Of a DNA stretch of 64,000 bases, positions 1 to 13,100 are shown piece by piece. Numbering within the stretch: position 1 is the first letter of the stretch; each line of letters opens with the position of its first letter. The stretch is from contig CM077827.1 of assembly GCA_039720395.1 (NCBI GenBank), forward strand, positions 23,464,375 to 23,528,374, in the 5' to 3' direction. The translations under genes were made by a program, and so were the position numbers. Origin of the DNA: Liquidambar formosana. Its lineage: Eukaryota > Streptophyta > Magnoliopsida > Saxifragales > Altingiaceae. The notes beneath the pieces are model-generated. The model did no database searches. It had not been told where the DNA came from and worked only from the letters and a program-made list of their open reading frames with translations.

Positions 1-2
1 GT

Positions 3-675
3 ACGGATGGCAATTTCGCCCTGATCCATAGAGTCCCAACCCGATCCATACCCGAATTGTGGGTATTTTTTATTTTTTTGGGGTATTGGGTCGGGTATGG
101 GTATAAATTCTTTTAAAAAAATTGGGTACGAATCGGGCATGGATCCCAAAAAGAAAAAATCCGAGACCCGACCCGATCCTATATTTTTACAATCAATATA
201 TATATATATTTAATGTCCTATGTTTGGAATTTATGTATGGTTTTATGAATATTTGAAACCTATTTTGATATAGGCTTATGGAGTCCATTAGAAGGCTTAT
301 TATGTATTTTTATTCTTTTTTAATCCTTATGTTTGTGTATAATATTTGTGTGATCATATTAGATATGATCTTATTTGAACAAGATCATATTAGGTGTTAA
401 AAACATTTATAAGCTTGGTATATGATTATATGAATAACATGTAATAGATGTAAGTCGCAAAAAAATGGAATTTGGAGAAAAAAAAATCCTCACAACAGGG
501 TAGTCGGGTATGGGCGGGTTGGGCATGGATGACCCAAGAAGACAGTGGATCGGGGATGGAGTTTAATTCTTCATACCCATCGGATATCGGGTCGGGCATA
601 GGTATAATAGATTAAAGATTGGGTCGAGTATGGGGTAGTGCCGACCCGCATCCGACCCGACCCATTACCATCCCT
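3..675. mobile_element. Non-autonomous DNA transposon with GGGATGGCAAT-type ends
   Basis: The left end (ACGGATGGCAAT) and the reverse complement of the right end (AGGGATGGTAAT) form an imperfect terminal inverted repeat. The interior near both ends is rich in GGGTCGGGT / ACCCGACCC words, with AT-rich DNA between. There is no coding capacity. The target duplication cannot be judged because the element touches the window edge. Assignment to hAT-type MITEs is from general familiarity with plant repeats. Confidence 0.6.
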
Positions 676-1149
676 ATGCATGGGTAGGAAAATAACTGCC
701 CGAATGGCCTAATTAAACTTGAATCAGTCATGGGGAAAAGGTTCAGGCACTTCACCCAATTTGAAACTCGAATGTATATAAATTCAATATATTAAAAATA
801 AAAGCTAGGCTATTGCCATCACTCAAAATACTTTAAGTCCCTCAATATTTAAATAATTTGTGAAATTCTTTATATGTAAATGTAAAATTACTAATAAAGA
901 CATGTTTACTTAAAGACTTTAAAAATTTCCTATCCCCACCCCACTCCACCCCTAACTCCAAAAACATTTCACCATATATAGACTTTATATTCTCACAAAC
1001 CTTAACAACTTTGACTCCAAATCTATAAAATTAGTGTTTCTCGTGTTATATTGAATAATAGACAAGAAAAGCATTGATAGAGATGATATTAGCAATTAAA
1101 AGTTAAGTATTTATACACTTTTTATCGAGTTTAACTTGAGTTTTTCGTA

Positions 1150-1560
1150 TGCTGAATTTCGTTTTGTTTGGTTTTTCAATTCCGAACATGTTTACAATGT
1201 TAATTTCTGTAACACCGAACTTTTTTAACGCGTTCTGACTTCTAAATCCGAACAAATAGATATTATTCGATTATGTAACTCCGAACAAATGGATATTGTT
1301 CACCTGTAGAAGTCCGAACAAACTTGTGTTGTTCTATTTTAAAACACCAAACAACTTAAATATATAACAATTGAGAATTGTTCGTATATATAATTGTGAA
1401 TGGATTTTAAATGTTCATGTTTATAAGTCGGAACAAATAATAAATGTTCGGTTTTAAAGGTCCGAACATTTTTATATTGTTCTTTTCTATAAAGCTGAAC
1501 ATATATACTTTGTTCTTACTAATAAATCCGAACATATATACTTTGTTCTTACTTTGTAAT
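1150..1560. repeat. Degenerate ~33-bp tandem array with GAACA..TTGTTC units
   Basis: The word CCGAACA or a close variant recurs near 1182, 1214, 1248, 1282, 1313, 1347, 1430, 1462, 1495 and 1528, a spacing of about 32-34 bp. Most units pair GAACA with TTGTTC about 10 bp downstream, so each monomer is itself a short interrupted palindrome. Short ORFs across this array are by-products of the repeat. Confidence 0.7.
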
Positions 1561-2125
1561 TTACCCTTATTATTATTTTGTGGGCTTTTCTCATTTGTGT
1601 ATTATAAGTGTAAATGTCTATGTGTACATAGCAGAAAAAGGAAAAAAAAAATAGTCTTGCTATATTAATGAAGATGATATTCACAGCCGACATTTTAAGG
1701 ACAACTCCACTAGATTCAAAATAATAATAAGGGTAAATTACAAGAAATTCATAATGTTTAGCCCTTCTGCCACCATTAATTTCCATTCATGGAATTTGAT
1801 GAAAACACATGACATGATCACCGTTAATTCCATAAATTACAATTGACGATAATGCTAATCGATAAATGTATAAGCTATCCAAGGAGACGTTATAATCATT
1901 TTTTCTATAGGAGGTTATGTTAAAAAATGCTAAACACAATAATAGTCAAGGAATGGTTTCCTCGCCACCAAAAAATTAAAAAAAAAGAGTTATGGTTTAA
2001 TCTTCAATGAAAATTATCATGTATTAATTAATAACATGAGATAAGAGAAAACTAAAATATGGTTTCCTCTCCATTGAAAATTACCATCCCTAGACTAATA
2101 ACATGAGATATTAGAATAAAATGTA

Positions 2126-2494
2126 ATAGGGGTGTTCATGGTTTGGTTGGGTTCAATTTTTGAGTAATTTTACTAAATCAAAACCAAATCATACTATAAA
2201 ACAAACCAAACCAAACCAAACTGAAAAATATCTATATGGTTCAGTTTGGTTTTGGTTTTCCCCTATCGGAATGGAAATATATTAAAATAGGAAATTTACA
2301 TATTGAAGTTTAATATATAACAAACATATATTATAATACATTATATATATTTCGGTTTTTTCAATTTTTTAGTTTGATTTGATTTTTTTGACATACAAAC
2401 CAAAACCAAACCAAACTAAATGAAAAGAAAATCGAATCAAACCAAACTTGATTCTATTCGGTTCTCAATTTTAACTTAAACTGTGAACACCCTT
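2126..2494. mobile_element. hAT-like MITE, 369 bp, 8-bp TSD
   Basis: The ends are complementary: ATAGGGGTGTTCATGG on the left, and on the right CTGTGAACACCCTT, which reads AAGGGTGTTCACAG in reverse. The flanks carry an identical 8-bp duplication AAAATGTA at 2118-2125 and 2495-2502. An 8-bp target duplication fits the hAT superfamily. The interior has AAACCAAACC-type words and no ORF. Confidence 0.8.
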
Positions 2495-2619
2495 AAAATG
2501 TATTATGCATATTGTATGGATTATTGATTGTATGATGAGTAATTACCAATTCGAGTCTGCTCACTTAATTAACATGGCAATTAATTGGAACACCATGTCA
2601 AGTTACTATGAATAACTAA

Positions 2620-2788
2620 GGTCCGTTTGGATAGACTTCTACTTCCTTTTTTTACTTTCAAAAATTTTTAAAATGAAAGTTTTGAGTGAATTATTAAAAT
2701 TTTACATTATAAAAAAACTATCAAATTTTTTTTATTCTTTACTTTTAAAAATAAAAAACAATAAGTAAAAGTTTATTCAAACGAACCC
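2620..2788. mobile_element. PIF/Harbinger-like MITE, 169 bp, TAA TSD
   Basis: The element begins GGTCCGTTTGGATA and ends TTCAAACGAACCC, which are inverted complements. It is flanked by TAA at 2617-2619 and 2789-2791. G-rich GTTTGG-type ends with a 3-bp TWA duplication are typical of Tourist/Harbinger MITEs. Confidence 0.7.
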
Positions 2789-2880
2789 TAATTTTTTTTA
2801 TAAAAATTTTATTGACCAACGTGACTATAACATGTCAATTATGTTGTTGGTTGGACAAATAAACTAGACTATACAACACT

Positions 2881-3175
2881 AGTCTTATCCACTATTATTA
2901 TCGACATGCTCTCACACTAAATCTTAATTGTCAAAGTTGTATTTTTTTTGTTAAATTAAAAAAAATGTGATTGAAATTAATTACTTGTTATTTATGATAT
3001 TTAATTACTCTTTTTTTTTTTCCAGGCACCGCTCAGAGTTCTACTAGTCCGCTATTATTATCGACATGCTCTCACACTAAATCTTATTTGACAAAGTTGT
3101 ATTTTTTATAAATAAAAACAAAAATGTGATTGAAGTTAATTACTCGTTATTTATGAGATTTATTTATTTTGTCCA
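2881..3175. repeat. 160-bp tandem duplication
   Basis: A block containing CTATTATTATCGACATGCTC starts at about 2892 and recurs at 3052. The similarity runs through the following ~120 bp (AAAGTTGTATTTTTT, then ATGTGATTGAA). The rest of 3176-4163 shows a (TA)n run near 3230, T and A homopolymers (A-run 3706-3732) and no gene. Confidence 0.75.
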
Positions 3176-4163
3176 TTACTCTGTTAACATGGTCGTCCCT
3201 AATTAGATATTTATACTATTTATATCTATATTATATATATATATATAAAGGAGGAATGGTACCCTGTTGAAGGCCACATGTCTATATAATTTTTTTTTTT
3301 TTTTTTCAACTCACGTGCTGAAATAGTGAGACACAGAGGAGAAAACCTTTTTGGTAAAATTACTGTTTAGTAGCAGTTTTCCCACCTAATACCAAAAAAG
3401 GATAGTAATCTATTCACTTACTACAAATTAATGTAAATGTCCACCAAAATGAAAACTAATTTCCATTGTTTCACATTAAGTTGGGAAGTAATCACTAAAA
3501 AGAATTTCCAAAAAGTTATCTTTAGTGACTTCTTGGAAAATTTTGAAAACAGAAATCACTATAAACTTCATAAATGTGTTCTCTGCTGTTGTTTTCTCTT
3601 TTCTCAAACAACAATCAAAATTTTCGCCCGCTTGCCTTGCCAACTGTATCAAAATTGGACCATCTTGAGAAATTTTCAGTAAATAAGTTTTTTAAATGGT
3701 TTCGAAAAAAAAAAAAAAAAAAAAAAAAAAAAGACAGTCACACTTTCCACATTATTTTCAATTTTTCGCTGATGGCAGCATAATCTTATGACCAGTAAAT
3801 ATTGCCTTAGAAAAGTTTGCTCCCAATGTCTAAACAAAGTATGAAAAAAGTAGACGGCCGTAAAACTAGTGCTCAGATTCACGATTTCATTCGGGTGATA
3901 TTGTTTCGTCATCATCTTCTCCTTTCTCTCTTTCAAAATTGGTTTTGAGAAGTAAATTTATGAACACATGCAACAGTAATTTCCCACAGAAAGACATCTC
4001 TCATATGAACCATGGAACATCATTATTCTTAACATCCAACATCTATACTTGTTCAAAGGTAAACAGATCCAAAAAAAAGAGATGTTATATTTTGACCTAA
4101 GGTCTCTGTTTGTATTAACATTTTGAAAGGTACAATTATGAAATATTTTGAAAAGGAGATGGG

Positions 4164-7100
4164 TTATATTTTGGCTGGTTCTGCTTCAACTTTTGCAACA
4201 TCTTTGCAACCAACTGGCGGGCCTTGTATATTCTTCTCATCGTGACCCTCCGCGTTTGCTTCAACATTTACAACATCTTTGCAACCAACTGGCGGGCCTT
4301 CTATATTCTTCTCATCATGACCCTCCACGTTGGCTTCAACATTTACAACATCTTTGCAACTGACTGGTGGGCCTTGTATATTCTTCTCATCATGACCCTC
4401 CACATTTGAAGACGAAGTTTCATCACTAGATGAGAAACCACCTTCTTCAGAGGCCTCAGAACCATGGTCCAAAATCAATGACTCTAACTGCTGCGATTCT
4501 GAAGTAATTGATGGTTGATAAGATGGAGAGGAACATCCAGAGTAGGTGATGTCAGACATCTTCCTGTCATCCTCCTTCATCCGTTCCTTATACGTTTCAT
4601 AGTCAAACCCAACTGAGTTTCTCCCTCCAAATGCAGATTCAAGTTTGTCCATATCGAAAAACTCTTCCATTGTCTTCTGGCTTTGTGGGTCATCAGAGTA
4701 GACAAACTTCACTTTCTTGTATGTCTTGGGCTCAAGAAATGGTTTCACAATCTGCAGCAGATAAATATCATTTAGTTCTTGAAATACAAAATGCACAATT
4801 ATATTCGATATGTCAAAATTTATACGGAGTGGCTTAAAAAAGAAAGCTGACAAGGACAGGACAAATTTTCCTTAAAAATCTGTTTTCACTGTTCCAAATA
4901 TACTCGTTCATTATTCTTGAGTTGTATTCTGTTTCTCTTAAAGGAATAAGAGAAAACTCATCAATATAAAAGATAGGAACCAGTTATAGTTAGTGTCTGT
5001 GTTTTGTGTAATTTTTGAGATGTTCTACAATGATATAGTCACCCATTAAACTACAGAATCTGTGTGAGAAAAGATTTTAACAAACAATTAATTTCCCATC
5101 AGAAAGCTACTTAATAGAATTACAATACAGCCTAGAGAAACTTGATGCAGACTTTCGGAAGCACAAGGACTGACACAAATACACTAGGAAAGGTTTTCAA
5201 AACTGAGCCTTATTTGTTATTTCCTGAAAGAGATTGAAAATGTCTTTTAACCATAAAAAAAGAAAGAATGGATTGAAAATAGAAGACTTTAAACAAAGAG
5301 AAGATCTTTAACAAACATGTCTTTTCTCACCACTTCTAAACACACGGTTTTGGGTCATTCCCTTGTTTTGAGGCCTTGATTTGAATAAAGTTCCCCTTCC
5401 ATACAGGTGCATTCCTCGGTCTTTGTTGCACATGATCAAACCACCTTAAATGATGTTCCCTCATCTTTTCAATTGGTATCACTCATACCTTCCCCCTCAA
5501 TTGGTATCACTCATATCTAACCCATAGATGGTTCTGACTTATAACAATCATTATCTTGGTTTGTGCTATTTTGCTAGAATAGATCACTGGCTTAATATCA
5601 CAGGTATTCAAATGGATGAAGAAACCAAATTTTGACAGGACTGAACTAAAAAAAACTGAGGTATTTATGTATATTAATGTGATACAACTTGTTCAGAGTG
5701 GTGAGAGATTCAAAACCATGTTCATGATATGCAAAATAGTGTTACATAGCCTGAGTCCCTGATAGACAACTGTACTATATTTATTATACTAATCGAAATA
5801 GTGAATGATTTCAGATCTTAAGGGACAACAAGCCAAGAACAAAAACAAAAGAATATTGCTTCAAGTCATAGAAATGGAAGTGGAACTGATATACTGATAG
5901 AATGACGCATGTCTTTGTACCATTCAAAGATAAATTGACTCATAATCTTATGTCACGCTCGAACATAGCAAGGACAGAAACAAGCAAGAATGGAGGCAAA
6001 ACTAAATTCAGTTGATGGACACTCCAACAGCTGGGTGTAATTATTATCATTCTTTTTTCTTTAAAGGTGGAGGGGGGCAGGGGGATTGAAAAATAAAATT
6101 AAGAATAAAGAAATATAAGAAATGTCCTTCAACAGGAGAAGAAAAGAACAAATATCTAAAAGCCAAAAAAACAAAGAAAGAAGAAAAACAAAGACCGCCT
6201 CCAAAAGCAAACCAAAAACCTAGGCCATCCTTTCACACATGGCTTTCTAATGTTGCAAAATACAACAAAAAGCAATACGTGACCAAAGCTCACAGGAAAG
6301 CAAGGAAACAACCTTGTTCCAGATAAGATCATTATCACTGGAATTTGGTTAAAAAAAATCCCAAGTTTCTCTCCGACCAAATCAATGCCAGAGAGGTGCA
6401 AGCCCAAAGCACCCTTCCTTTACCAACCCCTCCAAGACCACCAAAGCCAATTTCCATCAAAGAGGTGACCTTCCTAGGAGGAACTGAAGAGACATCTGCT
6501 AAGAGGAAGAGTTTTGCCACAGCCACTACGAGAACAGACAATGGGGAAACAAATTACAATTATTATCATTTCCCTTACAAAGAACACATATATCCATCTA
6601 AGGGCTGTATTAGGCCTTGTAACTTGAAGCGGGTCATTAATATTGACTTTGTTATGGGCTACTAACCAAGCCAAAGCCTTCATCATAAGAGGAACCTGTG
6701 CATTCCAAATCCATTTAGCTGGATTGAACAAGGGGATTTTATCTTCCTTAGTAAGGAACTGAAAAAATAGATTTGCAAAAGAAATGACCCACACTATCAA
6801 GGAGTCAATGCTAATGGGAAAACGGCGGCAAATGAGCACTGTTCAAACTTAGAAGCAATGAAGTTAACTCTGACGCTCCCCTATTAGTTAAATTTCTTCA
6901 AAGGTGGAAATTCCAAGTTAATGAATTGTTGGAGTAAAAGAAAAAAAATTGGCAATGAGCTCCTCTGTGAGAGAAGAAACCCGATAAATATGAGAAAAGG
7001 ACCACATAAAAGGAACACCCCCCCACCACCAATCCTCCCAAACATGAATGCGTAAAAACTATGAACTTAATTGATTGAGAGAAAGTGGTTAAACCCTGAG

Positions 7101-10100
7101 AGATGAATTTCTAATGGCAATGATGACTCACCTTACCAGCCAAATTAGAATCTCTTCCTTCTTTGCATGGTTGTAAAGCCTTTTTTTTTTCCATTTGATA
7201 AATAAAATTTTATTAAAGTAAAAAAGGTGGGGGAAATTCCTGTACACATGCAGTATACAAAAGAAGAAAGACAAAAAAAAAAGAAAAGAAATTTTACAAG
7301 TGTAGACTGTAGACTGTTCAAAAAATTTTGGACTTACAACCGGTGTAAACATCTTGAATCATTCCACTGAAAAGATAGATCAATAATACTCCTTTTCTGA
7401 ATCTCTTTAAAGGAAATCTCTTCCTTCTTTGCATTATGAAGTTCTCCTTTTTTATCATTTAAAGGAAATCTTCTATTGTTTGACCAAAAAAAAAAAGTTC
7501 TCCTTTTCTATAATAAAATAAGTTCCTAATCACAAACATATTATAAACATAGAGCCATGGTTCAAAGTCTTAGTCTCGGTCTTGATCCACGTCGCGTTTC
7601 GGTCTCGTCCAACCTGTCACATCTCGGGTGAGATACAACTTTACGCATGAAACAATGTTTGAAAATATTTTAAAAAATCATAGAAAAATTTTAAAAAGTA
7701 TGATGGTTACATTGGAACCATCAAATAAGTAAAATAATGAACTTGAAGCACATAATATGGTCAAAAACATAAAAATAGGTGCTAACGCACTACTGTAACA
7801 TACAATAACACTATCTTTAAAATTTAGATATCTGATATAATCCCAAAGAACATAAATAAGCATCACATAATTATGCGTATATTTTTTTCCAAACAATTTT
7901 GCAAATTAATTATGCGTATATGTCGCCCAAGCACTCACTTACAAGTGTACAACATATTTTAGATCCATGTTATTCATGCATTTTTCGTACTTTTTAATTT
8001 TATTTTATAAAAACAGAAAATTTGAAATTATAAAAAAATTCAAGCAAAAATATTTTTTCGAAATAATTTTGTAAATTAATTATGCGTATATGTTGCCTAA
8101 CCAATCACATACGACATATCTTAGATCCATGAACACTCATGCATTTTTTGTATTTTTTAAGTTATTTTTTTTATAAAAAACAAAAAATTTAAAATTTAAA
8201 AAATAAAATCAAAGAAAATATGTTTTCGAAATTAGTTTGAAAAAAAAATTATTTTATAAAAAAATTCGTATTTTTGTAATTTTAGGGGAAAAAAAAACAT
8301 TTAACTTCATTAACATTAACTGATTTATAAGTTCATTATCATTTATCGGGAAAAAAAAATGAAAAAAAAAGTCCAAATATGTCGGTCCATAAAAAATTGG
8401 GGGGGAAAAGGAGGAAAAAAAAAAAAAAAAAACAGCACTTTAAAAAAAAAAAAAAAAAAAAACAAAAAAAGAAACCAAAAATAAAAACAAAACATGAACC
8501 GGCGCAATGCATCTTCCTTCTTTGGAAGAAGTATCATGACTTGAGAGAGGGAGAGAGAGACTAAGCGACCAAAGGAGAAAAGAAGAAAAAGAAGACAGCG
8601 ACGAGAGACTTTGTGCCACCAAAGGAGGAAAGAAGACCAATGACGACCAATGACTGAGCGGCTACGATCACTGCCCGACAACCACATTTGAGGGGAGATG
8701 AACCGATTTGGATTCCAAACAAGGAGACGAACCAGTCAAGCCACCTTGAGGCAGGCCAAGACCCAAAAGAGAGAAAGAAGAGAAGCTAGAGATGGGTGTT
8801 GTTTGCAACCTATGGCTACAACTAGATCTGAAGTGACGATTCACGAACCGTATGGTCTCATATGAATTCCACGAGATTTTGATTGAGACTAGCTAGGGGG
8901 AATGAGATCTCAAGCGTATCGTCCCGTCTCGTTTGATATCTTGAGCTTCTCGTCCGAGAGATGGAGTTCACCCTATATCTTTATACCGTCAGGAATTCTC
9001 GTATCGGTCCTAGATGAGAGCGTGACAACCCAGTGAGATCTCTGGCGAGACAACTGAGACTTCGAACCCTGCATAGAGCCGACCCTAGTTTGGATACATT
9101 TTGATATTCTCACACATCTTTCTTTTTGCTCCCTTCTCTCTTATTTCCTAATAGGTACACTAAATTCTAATACTTGCAATATGACATGCATTTTATATTA
9201 GTTTATTTTTGAAGTAGGAGTCAAGAAAGGCTAGGATGCAAAATGGGTTAAGTTAAGCAACATAACTAATATTCCTCCACAAAATGTAACATAAAATATT
9301 TTGTATGTATGTATGTAGGGATATAGATAAATATGTTTAAATATGCATATTGTTGACTAAATCTGAAAGTTCTTATTTAAATCTCAGAATTCAAATCAGC
9401 CTAGACCTCAAAGTTTTAAGATTTACACCATTTTGTGAAGAATTCTACGATTTAACAATTGAATATCATCACAAAAAATTTAAAACACCTCATGATTGTG
9501 AAAATATCTCTTATCTGTATTTTTTTTTTTCTTTTTTTCAAAGGGAAGCACCAATGTGAGATGCTGCAATGGTTGATCACAATCCCCAAAAAGCAACTTG
9601 AGCACGAGAATGAAAAAGGAGAAATTTAAGTATGGATGCCATTATTCTTCCATGTGATAACCAAATTTAGAAAGGGATTTATATTATCTTCATTATAAAT
9701 ATCAAGCCAGTCAGTTCAATGGGTTTCACGGGGTAATTGAATCATTAACAGCTTAGAACGAATCAGAAATAGAGTACACATGAGAAAATTATGTACAGAG
9801 TGGCAATAAATAACATACCGTCCAAAAGGACTCGAAGATTTTTGGTGGATTATAAAGGATTGCAAGGCCTAGTCTTTCAGGGTAATGGTCCTGCAATACA
9901 TGAGCTGTTTCCCGTGTCACCTTCACTGAGATGCTCGACATGTTCCATCCTTGAAAATCAATTAGCCACACCATCTGCTCCTGATCTGGTTTTAAATTCA
10001 TTATGGCATTCTCCATGCAATAAACCAAGTACTTGATCTGCCCTCTTGTTGAGCTTGTATTCTGATCAATGTAAAACGTAACAACCCAACCAATAGTATT

Positions 10101-13100
10101 AATACAATAATAATGGTACTATTTATGCAATCTGAGGTAATATTGTCATGCTATCATATCTACCTGGAAACCAGGTCTCATGATAAGAACAGTCCTTCCA
10201 TGTTTGTCAAAGTAATTAGCTCTGTAAATTTTTCCTGTCTCAGCTTCATGAGCAATGTCTTCCTAAAAGCAGGGAAACAAAGAGATATCTCAGTACAAAT
10301 ATTAATACTATCCAATATGAAGCTTATATTATTATTCTTGACCCCACAACCATGCTTGGGACTGTAAGATCATCACAAAATGAGTGGCATCCTTTGCCAT
10401 ATGATAGGTAAATTTAAACACTGAAACGGAGAAGACACAAGAACCATAGTTGCATTATTAGCCACCAATCAAGGTACAGCTTCAAGCCTAGTTGTGAAAC
10501 AAAACATTACTCCTGGAAACTTGCAATGGATTTAACGTCTCGTGTCATGACATGGTGGTAGGACATCCATCTTAAGAGGAGCAGAGTGGAGTTGGGTGTG
10601 GAATAGAAACTCAAGCATCCTTTGCAGGAGAGGTAACAATACCATTTGGCCAGATACCAATAGACAGCACAAACCCCGTCCGATAACTCAACTCAATCGT
10701 ACAGTTTCATAATGTTAACCTTTTCTTTCTTTTCATTGTTTTGGGATTGGACAATAGAATTTTCAAGACAAATAAATATGGATCACCACAAACAGAACAT
10801 TGAAAAGCACAAAACTCATACCCATCGAATCTTCTCTGGCTTGTATTCCAGCCTCCATTTCAAGGTTTCTTTCAGCATCTTGCAAGCCTTCTTTGTATTC
10901 CAGTTCCTTGCTCGGAGGCACCTTGAAATCGATGCATCTGAACACCAGGTCGGAAGCTTATCGCCAATAGGACCCATCATCTTTCTAACGTCATCGATCT
11001 GAAGAGAAAGGGCAGAAATTAGTCCTATTAACATTTTCTTCCATTGAAATTTATATATTATCATTCTAGAGAGATCTTCTAGCTAAAATAAAGTTTCTAA
11101 ACCAATCTCCACAGTAGGATAGATTCCAGGATCAGATGAATTTACATTAGAAATAGCTTGGCATTTTAGTGACTATAAGATATAATTACAGGATAAAACT
11201 TCATCTGGATTCTGGATGTGCCACATCGGTAAGCAGAAAAACGTTTCAAAAAAAAATAAAAATAAAAATTGATGCGTCAAAAAATTGGGAATGGGAGAAA
11301 ACAGTGTTACCCTCCCACCCACCCACCCACCCACCCTATCATTTTCTCTATGTTAAGGCCTTGTTTGGGTAAGCTTTTGGATGGTCCAAAATCACTTTTG
11401 ACACCCAAAATCACTTTTGGGTGTGTTTGGTAGCCCAAATAATAATCAATTGTGAGCCCAAGAAGTGATTTTATCAAAATTTGGCTCCCCTAGCTTTTTG
11501 TCAAAATCAAGGCCAAAAGCTAGGGGCACCAGCTTATGCTGGGAGTTTTAATAATTTATTTCCAAAAATGCCCTTAATTCTTAAATGTGGAGACAAATTT
11601 TTCCATTCATATCCCCTTAACATGATGATGATGCCAAAACTTTTTCTTTGGCTAAAATGATAGTGCCCAATTGCTAATGATATGACCATTGTTATTTCGT
11701 TTTTGCCTTTGTTTTTGTTTTTTTTTTGTTTTATCAACTCAAACATATGATTCTTTTTGTTTTTGTTTTATTTATTTATTTAAAATATCAACTCATTCTT
11801 CTTTCTTCTTCTTTTTTTTTTAAGGAGGAAAAAAAACATTTCAGGAAAATAACCGGTAATACCAAACAGAGAAAAAACAAAACATTTATTATAAGGGCAA
11901 TTCAATCAATTTAAGGTTATAACAACTTCAGCCAATGGCCTTCCCAAATAGACAAAAGAATCACTTTTAGCTCTAATAGCACTTTTGAAATACAGTTTCC
12001 AATTAGAGAGTGATTCTCTTTGCTACTCATAACTTCTAATTCGCTTCTGCTTTTGCCTAATAGCAAAAGCTACAGTTTCCCAAACAGGGTCTAAGTTTCA
12101 AATTTGAAAGCTTAAGCTATTAGGTGGATGGCCTAAATGGATATATGAAGCCATAAAAAACGTCCCATCATAACAGAAAATCCAAAAAGCCCAACTCATA
12201 TGATGATAAGCCTTTTCAATTTTAAAAATCAACCTTAACCGTCAATTCCACTGGTGATTGGACCTATATTCCTCTAAAGCCTCGTTAACAATCAAAGCCA
12301 AGTCTAAAATCTGATGACCCTCCACAGAAGCACTTTGAGATAGAACCTTCTTCAATGCTCTATCTCGTAAGGAATCCACTTAAACTTTCATCAAAATCAA
12401 TTATTTATGTCAAAATGCACTGCTGCAATGGAACGATAAAATATTAAAATTACATTTAGGTTTCATTTCGGCTACCCAAGAAATGAATCATTTCCAGAAT
12501 TTTGATGGAAATGTATGGAAAGTCATAACCATGACTAAGATGCAGTATTGTTGTAGGATACACTTTCCAAGTGAATAGGTTTTATTACAACAATTTCATA
12601 AAATAATAAGACTACACATTATGCATGGGAGTTCACTTGCCTAGTTTGTAAAACGAAAGGAACAAATTCTATTCTACTTCTTGTTTTGCATGCCCCCATC
12701 CATGCTTGTGTATTTAATGTCTTTACTTTTATCTTATCTAACAAGAATCTATAACAACGCGAAATACAAGGAATCCATCCATGAAAAGAAGAGGCACAGA
12801 ACCAAAAAAGTTCATACCCAGGGCACAAGGCTCCTCCTATAATAAAGTTTGGGAGATGTAAATGGCAGGCAGTCTTAACCCCATCTTTGCAGAGGCTGAT
12901 TTAAGGAGCATAAAACCAAACAAAGGGAAACCCTAATAAGAAAATGGCCCAAAACAAATTAACCCCCATAAAAAGGACTAGAAACCTTAAGTTGGGGTAA
13001 AAACGACATTTGATTATTATTTTGAACATTCCCATGACGGGCAAAAGAGTGTAAGACAAGAGGAAGCGATAAAGCCATTCTCCCTGATTTCATCTTACTC

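Noticed and set aside
4148..4409. Plus-strand ORFs with repeated LQHLCNQLAG-like text
   Set aside because: They are the antisense reading of the 75-bp repeats in the last Sec14 exon.
8343..8687. Phe-rich minus ORF and Lys-rich plus ORF
   Set aside because: A-run/T-run artefacts inside the hAT-like element.
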